Assembly: GCF_003008615.1 (NCBI RefSeq)
Contig: NZ_CP027657.1
Location: 248,001-312,000, forward strand
DNA from: Pseudomonas mendocina
Lineage (GTDB): Bacteria > Pseudomonadota > Gammaproteobacteria > Pseudomonadales > Pseudomonadaceae
Direction: 5' to 3'
Length of the DNA: 64,000 nucleotides
The stretch's first letter is position 1; every line of letters begins with the position of its first letter. The notes below the pieces were generated by a model, which saw only the letters and a program-made list of their open reading frames with translations, was not told the origin of the DNA and ran no database searches. This document shows positions 26,077 to 35,772 of this stretch, in pieces. The translations under genes and the position numbers were made by a program.

Positions 26077-27993
26077 ATGACCACCTACTCCTTGGCTCGG
26101 CGGCATCAGACGAAGCATGGCTTCGCACTGCTCGGGCTGGCATCCGCACTTTCCTTCAGCACCGCCGTCAATGCCATCGAATTCAGTTTCGCTGACGGAG
26201 AAGTCTCTGGCACCCTCGACACCACCGTGTCGTACGGACAGTTCTGGCGAGTCCAGGGTCAGGCCAAGGATAACGACGCGATCAATGGCAACGACGGCAA
26301 CCGTAACTTCGACACCGGGCTGGCCTCGGAAGTCTTCAAGGTCACCTCCGAGCTCGAAGCCCGCTACCAGAACTACGGGGTTTTCGTGCGCGGTACGGCG
26401 TTCTATGACACGCAGATCATGGACAAGCGTACCGACTTCAACAAGAACAACCCCAACAACGAGCCCAGTCAGAACTACCCGGACAACGACAGTTTTACCC
26501 GTGATACGCGCCACGCAGCAGGGCGCTCCGGCGACATTCTCGATGCCTACATTTACGGCACCTGGGACGTGTTTGAGCGCCCCCTGTCAGCGCGCCTTGG
26601 CAAGCAGGTGTTCAACTGGGGCGAGGGCCTGTTCTATCGTGGCGTCGGCGTCGCTAACCCACTCAACGCGACGAAGTACCGACTGCCCGGCGCACAGATC
26701 AAGGAAGTGATCACGCCGGTTGAGGCGTTCAGCTTCAACGTCGGCCTGACCGAAAGCCTCAACCTCGAGGCCTATTACCAGTTCAAGTGGAAAGAGACCG
26801 CGATGGATCCGGTGGGCTCGTACTACTCCACCACCGACATCTTCGGCGCTGGCGGTGAAGCGGCCTATGCCACCATCCCCGATCTGATCCCGGCCCTGGC
26901 CGCCTATGACTTCGCCAGCGCCCTGCCTGGCGGTATCGGCACCGGCCCCCACAACGCCACGCGCTACATCGACCCCACCACAGGCACCTTCAAGGTCGGC
27001 AACGTCGGTTCCGATGCCGAGGCGCGTGACAGTGGCCAGTTCGGCATCAGCCTGCATTACATCGCCGAATCGCTGAACTACACCGACTTCGGTTTCTACT
27101 ACGTCAATTACCACACCAAGGAACCGGTGCAGCAGGTCGACTTCGACGGCTACCGCGGTGTCGATATGAACACCCTGGGTTCGATTCTCGGCGCCCAAAC
27201 CGCCCAAGCACTGGCAACCGTCGACATGTCGCTGAATTCCAATGTACGCCGCAAGTACGTCGAGGACGTGCGGGTAATGGGCGTCAGCTTCAGCACCACC
27301 GTCGGTAATGCCTCGGTATTCGGCGAGCTGGCCTACAAACCCAACATGCCGATTGCCGTGAGCGCGACCAACGACATCCTCGGCGACCTGCTCACTCAAG
27401 GCCTGGCCGGCACCTCGTCGATCTACGACGGCAACGTCGCAGACAGCGCAGCCTGCGGCCAGGTGGCAAACCAGCGCCTGTGTCGCGGCGGGCGCGTTGC
27501 CAACTACGAGCGCGTCGAGGCCTTCAACGCCTCGCTTGGCACCATCTACAACTTCGGCCCTTCGCTGGGTTTCGACTCGCTGATCGGCGTCGCGGAAGTC
27601 GCCACAGAGCAACTGCACGGCAGCAGCCTGACCTACACCGGCTACGCACCAACGGCGGAGAAACGCAAGTTCGTCGGCTCGCCTGACACGGCCTCGAACC
27701 CGATCGACCGCGAGTCCTATGGCTACACGGTGAGCATGAGCGGCACCTGGAACGACGTGTACGCCGGGGTGAACCTCTCGCCTTTCATCGTTCACAGCTA
27801 CGACTTCAAGGGCAACTCACACCTGACCGGCAGCTTCATGGAGGGCCGCAAGGCCTACACCGTCGGCGTGCGCGCCAACTACATGGGGCGCTTCGAAGCC
27901 GGCCTGCAATACACCGCATTCACCGGCGCCGGCACCAGCAACCTGATCCGCGACCGGGACAACGTCAGCTTCGACATGCAGTACTCGTTCTAA
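26077..27993 (+). CDS. DUF1302 family outer-membrane-type protein
   Basis: 638 residues. A signal peptide (~1-33, cleavage near VNAIEF) is followed by FADGEVSGTLDTTVSYGQFWR and many amphipathic beta-strands ending in an aromatic residue (FDMQYSF), the signs of an outer-membrane beta-barrel. The DUF1302 family usually pairs with DUF1329 and often with RND exporters in hydrophobic-compound (sterol, terpene, aromatic) clusters; its function is not established. GGAG precedes ATG 26077. It is followed 33 bases later by DUF1329, so the pair forms an operon. Confidence 0.88.
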   Translation: MTTYSLARRHQTKHGFALLGLASALSFSTAVNAIEFSFADGEVSGTLDTTVSYGQFWRVQGQAKDNDAINGNDGNRNFDTGLASEVFKVTSELEARYQNYGVFVRGTAFYDTQIMDKRTDFNKNNPNNEPSQNYPDNDSFTRDTRHAAGRSGDILDAYIYGTWDVFERPLSARLGKQVFNWGEGLFYRGVGVANPLNATKYRLPGAQIKEVITPVEAFSFNVGLTESLNLEAYYQFKWKETAMDPVGSYYSTTDIFGAGGEAAYATIPDLIPALAAYDFASALPGGIGTGPHNATRYIDPTTGTFKVGNVGSDAEARDSGQFGISLHYIAESLNYTDFGFYYVNYHTKEPVQQVDFDGYRGVDMNTLGSILGAQTAQALATVDMSLNSNVRRKYVEDVRVMGVSFSTTVGNASVFGELAYKPNMPIAVSATNDILGDLLTQGLAGTSSIYDGNVADSAACGQVANQRLCRGGRVANYERVEAFNASLGTIYNFGPSLGFDSLIGVAEVATEQLHGSSLTYTGYAPTAEKRKFVGSPDTASNPIDRESYGYTVSMSGTWNDVYAGVNLSPFIVHSYDFKGNSHLTGSFMEGRKAYTVGVRANYMGRFEAGLQYTAFTGAGTSNLIRDRDNVSFDMQYSF

Positions 27994-28026
27994 CGACAGC
28001 CAAGCATTCCCATTACGAGACCCATC

Positions 28027-29409
28027 ATGCGCACCTCACTTCTCTCCAGCAAACGCTGCCTGCTGGCATTGGCAACGGCAGCCTCTCTCAGCCTTGGCAT
28101 AGCGCACGCAGCCATCAGCGCTCAGGAAGCCGAGCGCCTCGGCGGCGAACTCACCCCACTGGGCGGTGAAAAGGCCGGCAACGCAGACGGCAGTATCCCG
28201 GCCTGGGATGGCGGCCTGACCGTCGCGCCAGCCGGCTTCACACCCGGCAAGCACTATGTCGACCCCTTCCCGGACGACAAGCCGCTGTTCACCATCACAG
28301 CGCAGAACTTCGAGCAATACCGGGACAAGCTCTCGGACGGCCAGATCGCCATGCTCAAAACCTATCCACAGACCTTGTCCTACCCGGTCTATCAGACTCG
28401 TCGCACCGCGGCAGCGCCAGATTGGGTCTACGCCAACACCCGCAAGAACGCCACCACCGCCACCCTGGTAGGCGGCGGCAACGGCTTTACCAATGCCTAT
28501 GGCGGCATCCCCTTCCCCATCCCGCAGAGCGGCGTGGAAGCGGTGTGGAACCATATCGCGCGCTATCGCGGCACCTACCTAGTGCGCAACCTCTCCGAAG
28601 CCACGGTTCAGGCAAACGGCGCCTACAACCTCAGCACCTTCGATCAGCGTGTGTTGTTCAACTACTACATCAAGGATGGCGATCCGGCGAAGCTCGACAA
28701 CATCCTGTTCTACTACCTGGCCTCGGCCCGCAGCCCTGCCCGCATCGCAGGCCAGGCGGCGCTGCTCTATGAAACGCTGGATCAGGTCAAGGAACCACGC
28801 ATGGCCTGGGGCTACGTACCGGGCGTGCGCCGGGTTCGCCGCGCCCCGACCTTGGCCTATGACACGCCGGAAGAGAACTCCGACAACCTGATGACGCTGG
28901 ACGACCGGGACATGTTCAACGGCTCGCCGGATCGCTACGAATGGAAGCTGGTCGGCAAGAAGGAGATGTACATCCCCTACAACAACTACCGCATCCTCAG
29001 CCCGTCGATCAAATACAAGCAACTGATCCAGCCCGGCCATCTCGCCCCCGAGCAGACCCGCTTCGAACTGCACCGCGTGTGGGTAGTAGAAGGCACCCTG
29101 AAAGGTTCGGCGCGCCACATCTACTCCAAACGCACCTTGTATTTCGATGAGGACAGCTGGCAGGTGGCGATGACCGATCGTTACGACAGCCGCGGCGAAC
29201 TCTGGCGTGTCGGCATGGGCTACCTGACCAACTTCTACGATCTGCCCACCATCTGGTCGTCGATCGACGTGTTCTACGACCTGCAATCGCGTCGCTACGT
29301 GGTGCACAAGCTGGAAAACGAAGAGAGCAGCACGCTCGACTTCACCCAGCCGATCCCCTCACGCGACATCTTCAAACCCGCCAACCTGCAGCGGATGGGC
29401 AACCGCTGA
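28027..29409 (+). CDS. DUF1329 family exported protein
   Basis: 460 residues. Signal peptide 1-29 (ending AHA before AISAQEAERL). The conserved DUF1329 opening LGGELTPLGGEKAGNADGSIPAWDGG is present, as are GWGYVPGVRRVRRAP and HIYSKRTLYFDEDSW. The fold is thought to resemble lipoprotein-carrier (LolA/LolB-like) barrels, so a periplasmic lipid-carrying role with DUF1302 is plausible but unproven. No RND transporter is encoded alongside, unlike many DUF1302/1329 loci. A strong terminator follows. Confidence 0.88.
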   Translation: MRTSLLSSKRCLLALATAASLSLGIAHAAISAQEAERLGGELTPLGGEKAGNADGSIPAWDGGLTVAPAGFTPGKHYVDPFPDDKPLFTITAQNFEQYRDKLSDGQIAMLKTYPQTLSYPVYQTRRTAAAPDWVYANTRKNATTATLVGGGNGFTNAYGGIPFPIPQSGVEAVWNHIARYRGTYLVRNLSEATVQANGAYNLSTFDQRVLFNYYIKDGDPAKLDNILFYYLASARSPARIAGQAALLYETLDQVKEPRMAWGYVPGVRRVRRAPTLAYDTPEENSDNLMTLDDRDMFNGSPDRYEWKLVGKKEMYIPYNNYRILSPSIKYKQLIQPGHLAPEQTRFELHRVWVVEGTLKGSARHIYSKRTLYFDEDSWQVAMTDRYDSRGELWRVGMGYLTNFYDLPTIWSSIDVFYDLQSRRYVVHKLENEESSTLDFTQPIPSRDIFKPANLQRMGNR

Positions 29410-29429
29410 TTCGAGGCAGGCACGAAACG

Positions 29430-29477
29430 CAACGGCGCCGCGTCAGGCTTGCATAGCGACGCGGCGCCGTTGTTTTG
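29430..29477. terminator. Strong terminator between DUF1329 and moaA (convergent)
   Basis: A 15-bp stem CAACGGCGCCGCGTC (29430-29444) pairs with GACGCGGCGCCGTTG (29458-29472), with TTTT following. Confidence 0.9.
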
Positions 29478-29525
29478 AGAAGGGCTTGGAACAGCTGCGG
29501 CCTGCAGGCGGCAGCGAAGGCAGCG

Positions 29526-30494
29526 TCAACCGCCGATGATCTTCATCACCGTGACGCCACCTGAGAAGGCCAGATCCTGTTTGTCGCCCAACGCCTTGAC
29601 CAGCAGGCGCTGCAATGCCGGCAAGGCCTGATGGCGCGGCTTGTCGAGCAGGTCGCCAACGAAGTGGCGGTTGCTCGACGACAGGCAGCCATGCAGCCAG
29701 CCGGTAGACGACAGGCGTAGGCGCGAGCAGGTACGGCAGAACGGTACGCTCTCGTTGGCGATCACACCAAAGTGACCCGTACCGGGAATGGCATAGCGCA
29801 TCGCCGTGGCATCCACCGGCGCGCTGGCCTGGACGTACTGGTGACGGCTGCCGATCAGTTCCAGCAGCTCGGGCAAGCCGACGAACTGCTGGTTGAATGC
29901 ATTGCCATCGCGCGCCAGGTGACCCATGCGCATCAGTTCGATGAAGCGCAACTCGAAGCCACGTTCCAGGCAGTACTCCAGCAGCGGCAATACCTGATCC
30001 AGGTTCTGTCCGCGCAGCGGCACCATGTTGACCTTGACCCTCATCCCGGCTTCGCGGGCCGCCTCCATGCCAGCGAGCACGGTGGCTAGGTCGCCACCGC
30101 GAGCAATGCTGCGAAAAGCGTCAGCGTCGAGGGTATCGAGGGAAACATTCAGGCGGCGGATACCGCACTCCACCAGCAACGGCAGCTTGCGCTCGAGCAA
30201 CTGGCCATTGGTGGTCAGGCTAATGTCGTCGAGGCCGAGCTGGCTGACCTGGCACAGGAAGGGTTCCAGGCGCGTGCTGACCAGGGGCTCGCCACCAGTG
30301 ATACGCAGGCGTTCGATGCCGGCGGCTTCGATCAGATAAGCCACGCCACGTGCCATGGCGTCGGCCGAGAGCTCGTCCTGAGCAGCAACCAGGCGCTTGC
30401 CGTTCGGCACACAGTAAGTGCAGGCGTAGTTACAGGCAGCAGTCAGGCTGACACGAAGATTGCGAAAGCGTCTGCCCTGGCGGTCGACGATCAT
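29526..30494 (-). CDS. moaA: GTP 3',8-cyclase (radical SAM), isolated moaA paralogue
   Basis: 322 residues from ATG 30494 (GGAG six bases before). It carries the radical-SAM cluster C21-x3-C25-x2-C28 (CNYACTYC) and the second 4Fe-4S cluster in the C-terminal part (CRTCSRLRLSSTGWLHGC). The C-terminal Gly-Gly (IIGG) required for GTP cyclase activity is present. It makes 3',8-cH2GTP for molybdopterin synthesis with MoaC. No other moa gene is adjacent, so this is a stand-alone copy, as one of the two moaA genes of P. aeruginosa. The in-frame extension to 30536 was rejected. Confidence 0.92.
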   Translation of the reverse strand: MIVDRQGRRFRNLRVSLTAACNYACTYCVPNGKRLVAAQDELSADAMARGVAYLIEAAGIERLRITGGEPLVSTRLEPFLCQVSQLGLDDISLTTNGQLLERKLPLLVECGIRRLNVSLDTLDADAFRSIARGGDLATVLAGMEAAREAGMRVKVNMVPLRGQNLDQVLPLLEYCLERGFELRFIELMRMGHLARDGNAFNQQFVGLPELLELIGSRHQYVQASAPVDATAMRYAIPGTGHFGVIANESVPFCRTCSRLRLSSTGWLHGCLSSSNRHFVGDLLDKPRHQALPALQRLLVKALGDKQDLAFSGGVTVMKIIGG

Positions 30495-30581
30495 GGAGAA
30501 CTCCAGAGGAGGAATGGCTGGAGTATATCGCGCCACCGACCATGACAGGTCATGGTCGATGAGACGAAAAGCGGCCTCTGA

Positions 30582-31205
30582 TCAGGCGTCGCGCTTGCGC
30601 TTGTTGCCCATCCGCACGCCGATATCCATAAGGAACTGGAAGAAGCCTTCCTGATCCTCGAGCACGTTGCTCCAGAACGGCGAGTGGTACAGCGCCACGG
30701 CGCCATGCACCAGCGCCCAGGCGGCGCAGTAGTGGAAGTACGGCGGTACGTCTTCCAGCTTGCCTTCGGCGATGCGCCCCTTGATCAACTGGGTCAGGCG
30801 CTCGAAATTGGAAGCACGGATCTTGTGCAACTGCTCGACCATCTCCGGCACCTGGTTGCCCTTGACCACCTTCTCTTCCAGGCGGTCGAACAGGCGATAG
30901 CGCTGCGGGTCGCGCATGCGGAACTCGAAGTAGGCACGCGACAGCGCTTCCTTGTCGCGATCCACATCAGCCGAATGCAGCAGCGTGTTGAGATCGCGCT
31001 CGTAGTCGAGCATCAGGCGCAGATAGATCTCCGCTTTGGACTTGAAGTGCTTGTAGATAGTGCCTTTGCCGATACCGACCGCATCAGCGATCATCTCGAC
31101 GGTAACGCTGTCTTCTCCCTGCTCGAGGAAGAGTTTCAGCGCGGTATCGAGAATTTCTTGCTCGCGGCGACGGAATTCGCGGACCTTACGGGGTTCTTTC
31201 TGCAT
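30582..31205 (-). CDS. TetR-family transcriptional regulator
   Basis: 207 residues. The HTH is at ~14-60 (LDTALKLFLEQGEDSVTVEMIADAVGIGKGTIYKHFKSK), and the regulatory domain carries a conserved RDPQRYRLFDRLEEKVV segment. A basic tail (GNKRKRDA) ends the protein. It is divergent from the class-V aminotransferase-like gene with about 75 bases between them, so it may control that gene and itself. The effector is unknown. Confidence 0.9.
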   Translation of the reverse strand: MQKEPRKVREFRRREQEILDTALKLFLEQGEDSVTVEMIADAVGIGKGTIYKHFKSKAEIYLRLMLDYERDLNTLLHSADVDRDKEALSRAYFEFRMRDPQRYRLFDRLEEKVVKGNQVPEMVEQLHKIRASNFERLTQLIKGRIAEGKLEDVPPYFHYCAAWALVHGAVALYHSPFWSNVLEDQEGFFQFLMDIGVRMGNKRKRDA

Positions 31206-31280
31206 AAAGGGACTATGGGGTCAAAAATCGAAGCCGCTTATTATGCCCAAATGCGGCCAAATTGCACGGATCATCCGACC

Positions 31281-32414
31281 ATGTACGTATTTCATGATGA
31301 GTTTCCCCAAGAACACGGACTGCGCTATCTGAACCACGCGGCGGTCGCTCCCTGGCCGAAACGCAGTGCTGAAGCGGTTCGGCGGTTCTCCGAAGTGAAC
31401 GTGAGCAGTGGCGCACGCGACTATTCAGACTGGTTGAAACTGGAGCGTAGCCTACGCGAACGCCTTATGCGCCTGATGAACGCATCAAGTACCGGCGATA
31501 TCGCACTGGTCAAGAATACCTCCGAAGCACTTTCCTTCGTGGCCTTTGGTCTGGACTGGCGTGCGGGCGACCAGGTGATCATCAGCAACGAGGAATTTCC
31601 CTCCAACCGCATCGTCTGGCTGGCATTGGCCGCTCAAGGCGTGGAGGTGGTCGAGGTCAACCTGAGCGGCGCAGACCCCGAAGCCGCCCTGCTCGCCGCC
31701 ATCACGCCACGCACACGCTTGCTGTCGATCAGCGCCGTGCAGTTCGCCAGCGGCCTGCGCCTGGATCTGCAGCGTCTCGGCCGGGGCTGCCGCCAACACG
31801 GCGTGCTGTTCTGCATCGATGCCATCCAGCAGCTCGGTGCCCTACCCTTCGATGTCCAGGCCTATGACTGCGACTTCGCCATGGCCGACGGCCACAAGTG
31901 GATGCTCGGCCCGGAGGGCTTAGGTGTCTTCTATTGCCGCAGTGAAGTGCGCGCTCAACTCAAGCTGCATGAATACGGCTGGCACATGCTCGAACATGCC
32001 GGTGACTACACCCGCACGGACTGGCAACCGGCGCGCAGTGCACGACGCTTCGAGTGCGGCAGCCCGAACATGCTCGGCGCCTTCGCCCTGGAGGCGAGCC
32101 TGTCGCTGCTCGAGGAGGTCGGCATGGACAAGGTCGGCGCACTGGTGGAAGAACGGGTGCAGCGTCTGACCGATGGCATTCGTAGACTACCCTGCGCGGT
32201 GATCCATAGCCCTCTCGACACAGCGCGCCGCGCCGGCATTTTCAGCTTCAGCCTGGCGGGCTGGGACAATCCGGCGCTGTATCAGCGCCTGCGCGAGGAA
32301 CAGGTGATCTGCGTACAGCGTGGCCCAGGTGTCCGCCTGTCGCCTCATTTCTATACCACTGAGCAGGTGATCGAGGAAACGCTGGGGCTTCTAACCCAGC
32401 TGGCAAAAGGGTGA
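31281..32414 (+). CDS. PLP-dependent class-V aminotransferase / cysteine-desulfurase-like protein
   Basis: 377 residues from ATG 31281; upstream in-frame sequence runs through tetR on the opposite strand and is not coding. The class-V fold is shown by SNEEFPSNRIVW, FCIDAIQQLGALPFDV and the PLP lysine Lys206 in ADGHKWMLGPEGLGVFY. The region where a desulfurase would have its active-site Cys loop (GSPNMLGAF) has no matching Cys, so it is more likely an aminotransferase or isopenicillin-N-epimerase-like enzyme. Substrate unknown. The start has a weak ribosome site. Confidence 0.85.
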   Translation: MYVFHDEFPQEHGLRYLNHAAVAPWPKRSAEAVRRFSEVNVSSGARDYSDWLKLERSLRERLMRLMNASSTGDIALVKNTSEALSFVAFGLDWRAGDQVIISNEEFPSNRIVWLALAAQGVEVVEVNLSGADPEAALLAAITPRTRLLSISAVQFASGLRLDLQRLGRGCRQHGVLFCIDAIQQLGALPFDVQAYDCDFAMADGHKWMLGPEGLGVFYCRSEVRAQLKLHEYGWHMLEHAGDYTRTDWQPARSARRFECGSPNMLGAFALEASLSLLEEVGMDKVGALVEERVQRLTDGIRRLPCAVIHSPLDTARRAGIFSFSLAGWDNPALYQRLREEQVICVQRGPGVRLSPHFYTTEQVIEETLGLLTQLAKG

Positions 32415-32445
32415 GGACTCAGCAGCGGCCGCGGTATTCCAAATC

Positions 32446-32458
32446 TGTTTAAAAAACA
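32446..32458 (+). promoter_or_regulatory. Palindrome upstream of the probable sRNA
   Basis: TGTTTAAAAAACA: TGTTT and AAACA arms around AAA. It lies about 45 bases upstream of the inferred sRNA start and could be a regulator site; it is not a clear match to the GacA element TGTAAG-N6-CTTACA. Confidence 0.3.
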
Positions 32459-32502
32459 CCCAATTCGGCCTGGACGCTCGCCTCTCATGGCCAATACTGG
32501 AA

Positions 32503-32624
32503 CTTACTGGTGTGCGGCATCTCCCCCCAAGTGCCCCGCCAGCCAAGGTACCGTGGATCGCGTACCTTGATTTACTCCTAATGGTCTTGACCCGGATTCA
32601 TCCCCCAGAATCCGGGTTTTTTTT
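32503..32624 (+). ncRNA. rgsA: Probable RgsA (P16) small RNA
   Basis: A non-coding ~120-base unit ends in a strong terminator (CCCGGATTC 32591-32599 with GAATCCGGG 32608-32616, then eight T). A CAATACT box at 32492-32498 resembles a stationary-phase -10 and places the start near 32503. In P. aeruginosa the GacA/RpoS-dependent sRNA RgsA (about 120 nt) lies next to the tatD-family gene that begins this gene cluster, the same position as here. No open frame explains the terminator. The identification rests on synteny, length and terminator, not on an alignment. Confidence 0.65.
32591..32624 (+). terminator. Terminator of the probable RgsA sRNA
   Basis: Nine-bp stem CCCGGATTC/GAATCCGGG, eight-base loop, T-run of eight. 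Confidence 0.9.
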
Positions 32625-32644
32625 GCTCAGCAGATCGCCGCTTC

Positions 32645-32758
32645 TGTAGGGTGGATTAGCCGCCTGTCACGGTTGTTGATTTCACAGAGTCCGGGCGCGG
32701 TGTACCCCACCGCCGATTCAATACCTTACATCGCTTGGTGCGCACAGCGCACCCTACG
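32645..32758. repeat. Dispersed repeat, composite copy
   Basis: It starts GTAGGGTGGATTAGCC and ends, inverted, with GGTGCGCACAGCGCACCCTAC; the hairpin arms are 32737-32743 and 32747-32753. Both ends carry the GTAGGGTG word in opposite orientation. It lies downstream of the sRNA and of tatD. Confidence 0.65.
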
Positions 32759-32770
32759 GCCCGCTGTACG

Positions 32771-33553
32771 TCAGGCCACACTCGCCAGCGGGAACAGGCG
32801 TTTGAAGTTGCTCGAGGTCTGCTCGGCTAGCGTCTCGTAACTCACGCCACGCAGCACGGCCAAATACTCGGCCACTTCACGCACATATTGCGGCAGGTTG
32901 GGTTTGCCACGATGCGGCACCGGTGCCAGATATGGCGAGTCGGTTTCCACCAGCAGACGGTCGACCGGCACCTGACGCGCCACCTCACGCAAGGCCTCGG
33001 CATTGCGGAAGGTGACGATGCCCGACAGCGAAATATAGAAACCGATATCCAGCGCCGCCTTGGCCATTTCCCAGTCTTCGGTGAAACAGTGCAGTACTCC
33101 GGCTTGCGGCAGCGCTGCTTCACGCAGCAATGCCAGGGTATCGGCGCGGGCTTCGCGGGTATGCACGATCACCGGCTTGCCGGTGATACGCGCTGCGTCC
33201 AGATGCAGCCGGAACGAAGCCTGCTGCAACGCGGCAGACTCCGGCTCGTAGTGATAATCCAACCCTGTCTCGCCGATGGCGACCACCTTCGGGTGCGCCA
33301 GCTCGCCGAGCAGCCAATCCAGAGCGGGCTCAGCACCAGGCTCGAGATCCAGTGGGTGAACACCAACCGAACAATCGACATCCGGGTAACGCTCGGCCAG
33401 GTTCTTCACCGTTGCGGCGTTGTCGGCACTCACGCCGATACACAGGAAATGGCCAACCCCTGCGGCACGCGCCGCGTCCAGGGCAGCATCCAGCGAACCG
33501 CCATGGGCGGCAAGGTCGAGACGGTCTAGGTGGCAGTGGGAATCGATCAGCAC
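32771..33553 (-). CDS. ycfH: TatD-family metal-dependent hydrolase (YcfH-like)
   Basis: 260 residues. The TatD motifs are present: IDSHCHLDRLD (two metal histidines), GETGLDYHYE (bridging Glu), PVIVHTREA (His), VLHCFTEDW (His) and VETDSPYLAP (Asp). The family comprises 3'-5' DNA exonucleases / deacylases; YcfH's own substrate is unsettled. It is the last gene of the holB-pilZ-ycfH end of the fab supercluster. E. coli has the tmk-holB-ycfH order, which supports the name. Confidence 0.92.
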   Translation of the reverse strand: MLIDSHCHLDRLDLAAHGGSLDAALDAARAAGVGHFLCIGVSADNAATVKNLAERYPDVDCSVGVHPLDLEPGAEPALDWLLGELAHPKVVAIGETGLDYHYEPESAALQQASFRLHLDAARITGKPVIVHTREARADTLALLREAALPQAGVLHCFTEDWEMAKAALDIGFYISLSGIVTFRNAEALREVARQVPVDRLLVETDSPYLAPVPHRGKPNLPQYVREVAEYLAVLRGVSYETLAEQTSSNFKRLFPLASVA

Positions 33554-33613
33554 AGCGACAACTCGGGCAATGACAAAGCCCGAATTGTAATCGAAAGCGG
33601 CGGATGCCTGGTC

Positions 33614-33656
33614 GTGTGGGAGGGGCTTTAGCCGCGACGATACGAGTTCGCGGCCA
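33614..33656. repeat. Pseudomonas REP-like palindrome
   Basis: GTGGGAGGGGCTTTAGCCGCGA followed by a spacer and TTCGCGGCCAGAAG. The GGCTTTAGCCGCGA core and its inverted GCGGCC partner resemble the well-known Pseudomonas REP sequences. It lies between ycfH and pilZ. Confidence 0.6.
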
Positions 33657-33662
33657 GAAGAG

Positions 33663-34019
33663 TTACATCGTATGGGTCGGGCGGTCGGATTTCAGCGCAC
33701 CGGCCAGGTAGGTCTCGATCTTGTTGCGCGCGGTGTTGTCACCGTCATTGAACTGCACGCCGACACCGGCAGCGCGGTTGCCCTGGGCGCCCTTCGGGGT
33801 GATCCACACCACCTTGCCGGCCACCGGGATCTTCTCCGGCTCGTCCATCAGATTGAGCAGCATGAACACTTCGTCACCGAGCTTGTAGCTCTTGTTGGTG
33901 GGGATGAAGAGGCCGCCATTCTTGATAAAAGGCATGTACGCCGCATAGAGCACGGACTTGTCCTTGATGGTCAGGGACAGAATTCCGTTACGGGGGCCCA
34001 GATTGGGTGGCAGGCTCAT
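33663..34019 (-). CDS. pilZ: Type IV pilus biogenesis protein PilZ
   Basis: 118 residues, the length of the P. aeruginosa founding member, with the family N-terminus (MSLPPNLGPRNGILSLTIKD), the YMPFIKNGGLFIPTNKSY core and the ALKSDRPTHTM ending. PilZ is needed for type IV pilus assembly through PilB/FimX interactions and, unlike other PilZ-domain proteins, lacks the RxxxR c-di-GMP motif; none is seen here. ATG 34019 follows AGGAA; the upstream in-frame extension to 34088 was rejected. It lies between holB and ycfH, the genus-standard position. Confidence 0.95.
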   Translation of the reverse strand: MSLPPNLGPRNGILSLTIKDKSVLYAAYMPFIKNGGLFIPTNKSYKLGDEVFMLLNLMDEPEKIPVAGKVVWITPKGAQGNRAAGVGVQFNDGDNTARNKIETYLAGALKSDRPTHTM

Positions 34020-34145
34020 TCGCGCATTCCTGGCAGCTATTGCGTAGTGCCCGATTCTAGGGCCTGTGCGGGCTCGCGTGCAAACCACTGGCCAGCATAC
34101 TGCTAGCAGAATGTGACGCTCTGCCGAATCCGCCAGAACCTTGCA

Positions 34146-35772
<1,627 letters not shown>

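Noticed and set aside
26587..27795. 402-codon open frame opposite DUF1302
   Set aside because: Shadow frame; the plus-strand DUF1302 has a signal peptide, ribosome site and promoter.
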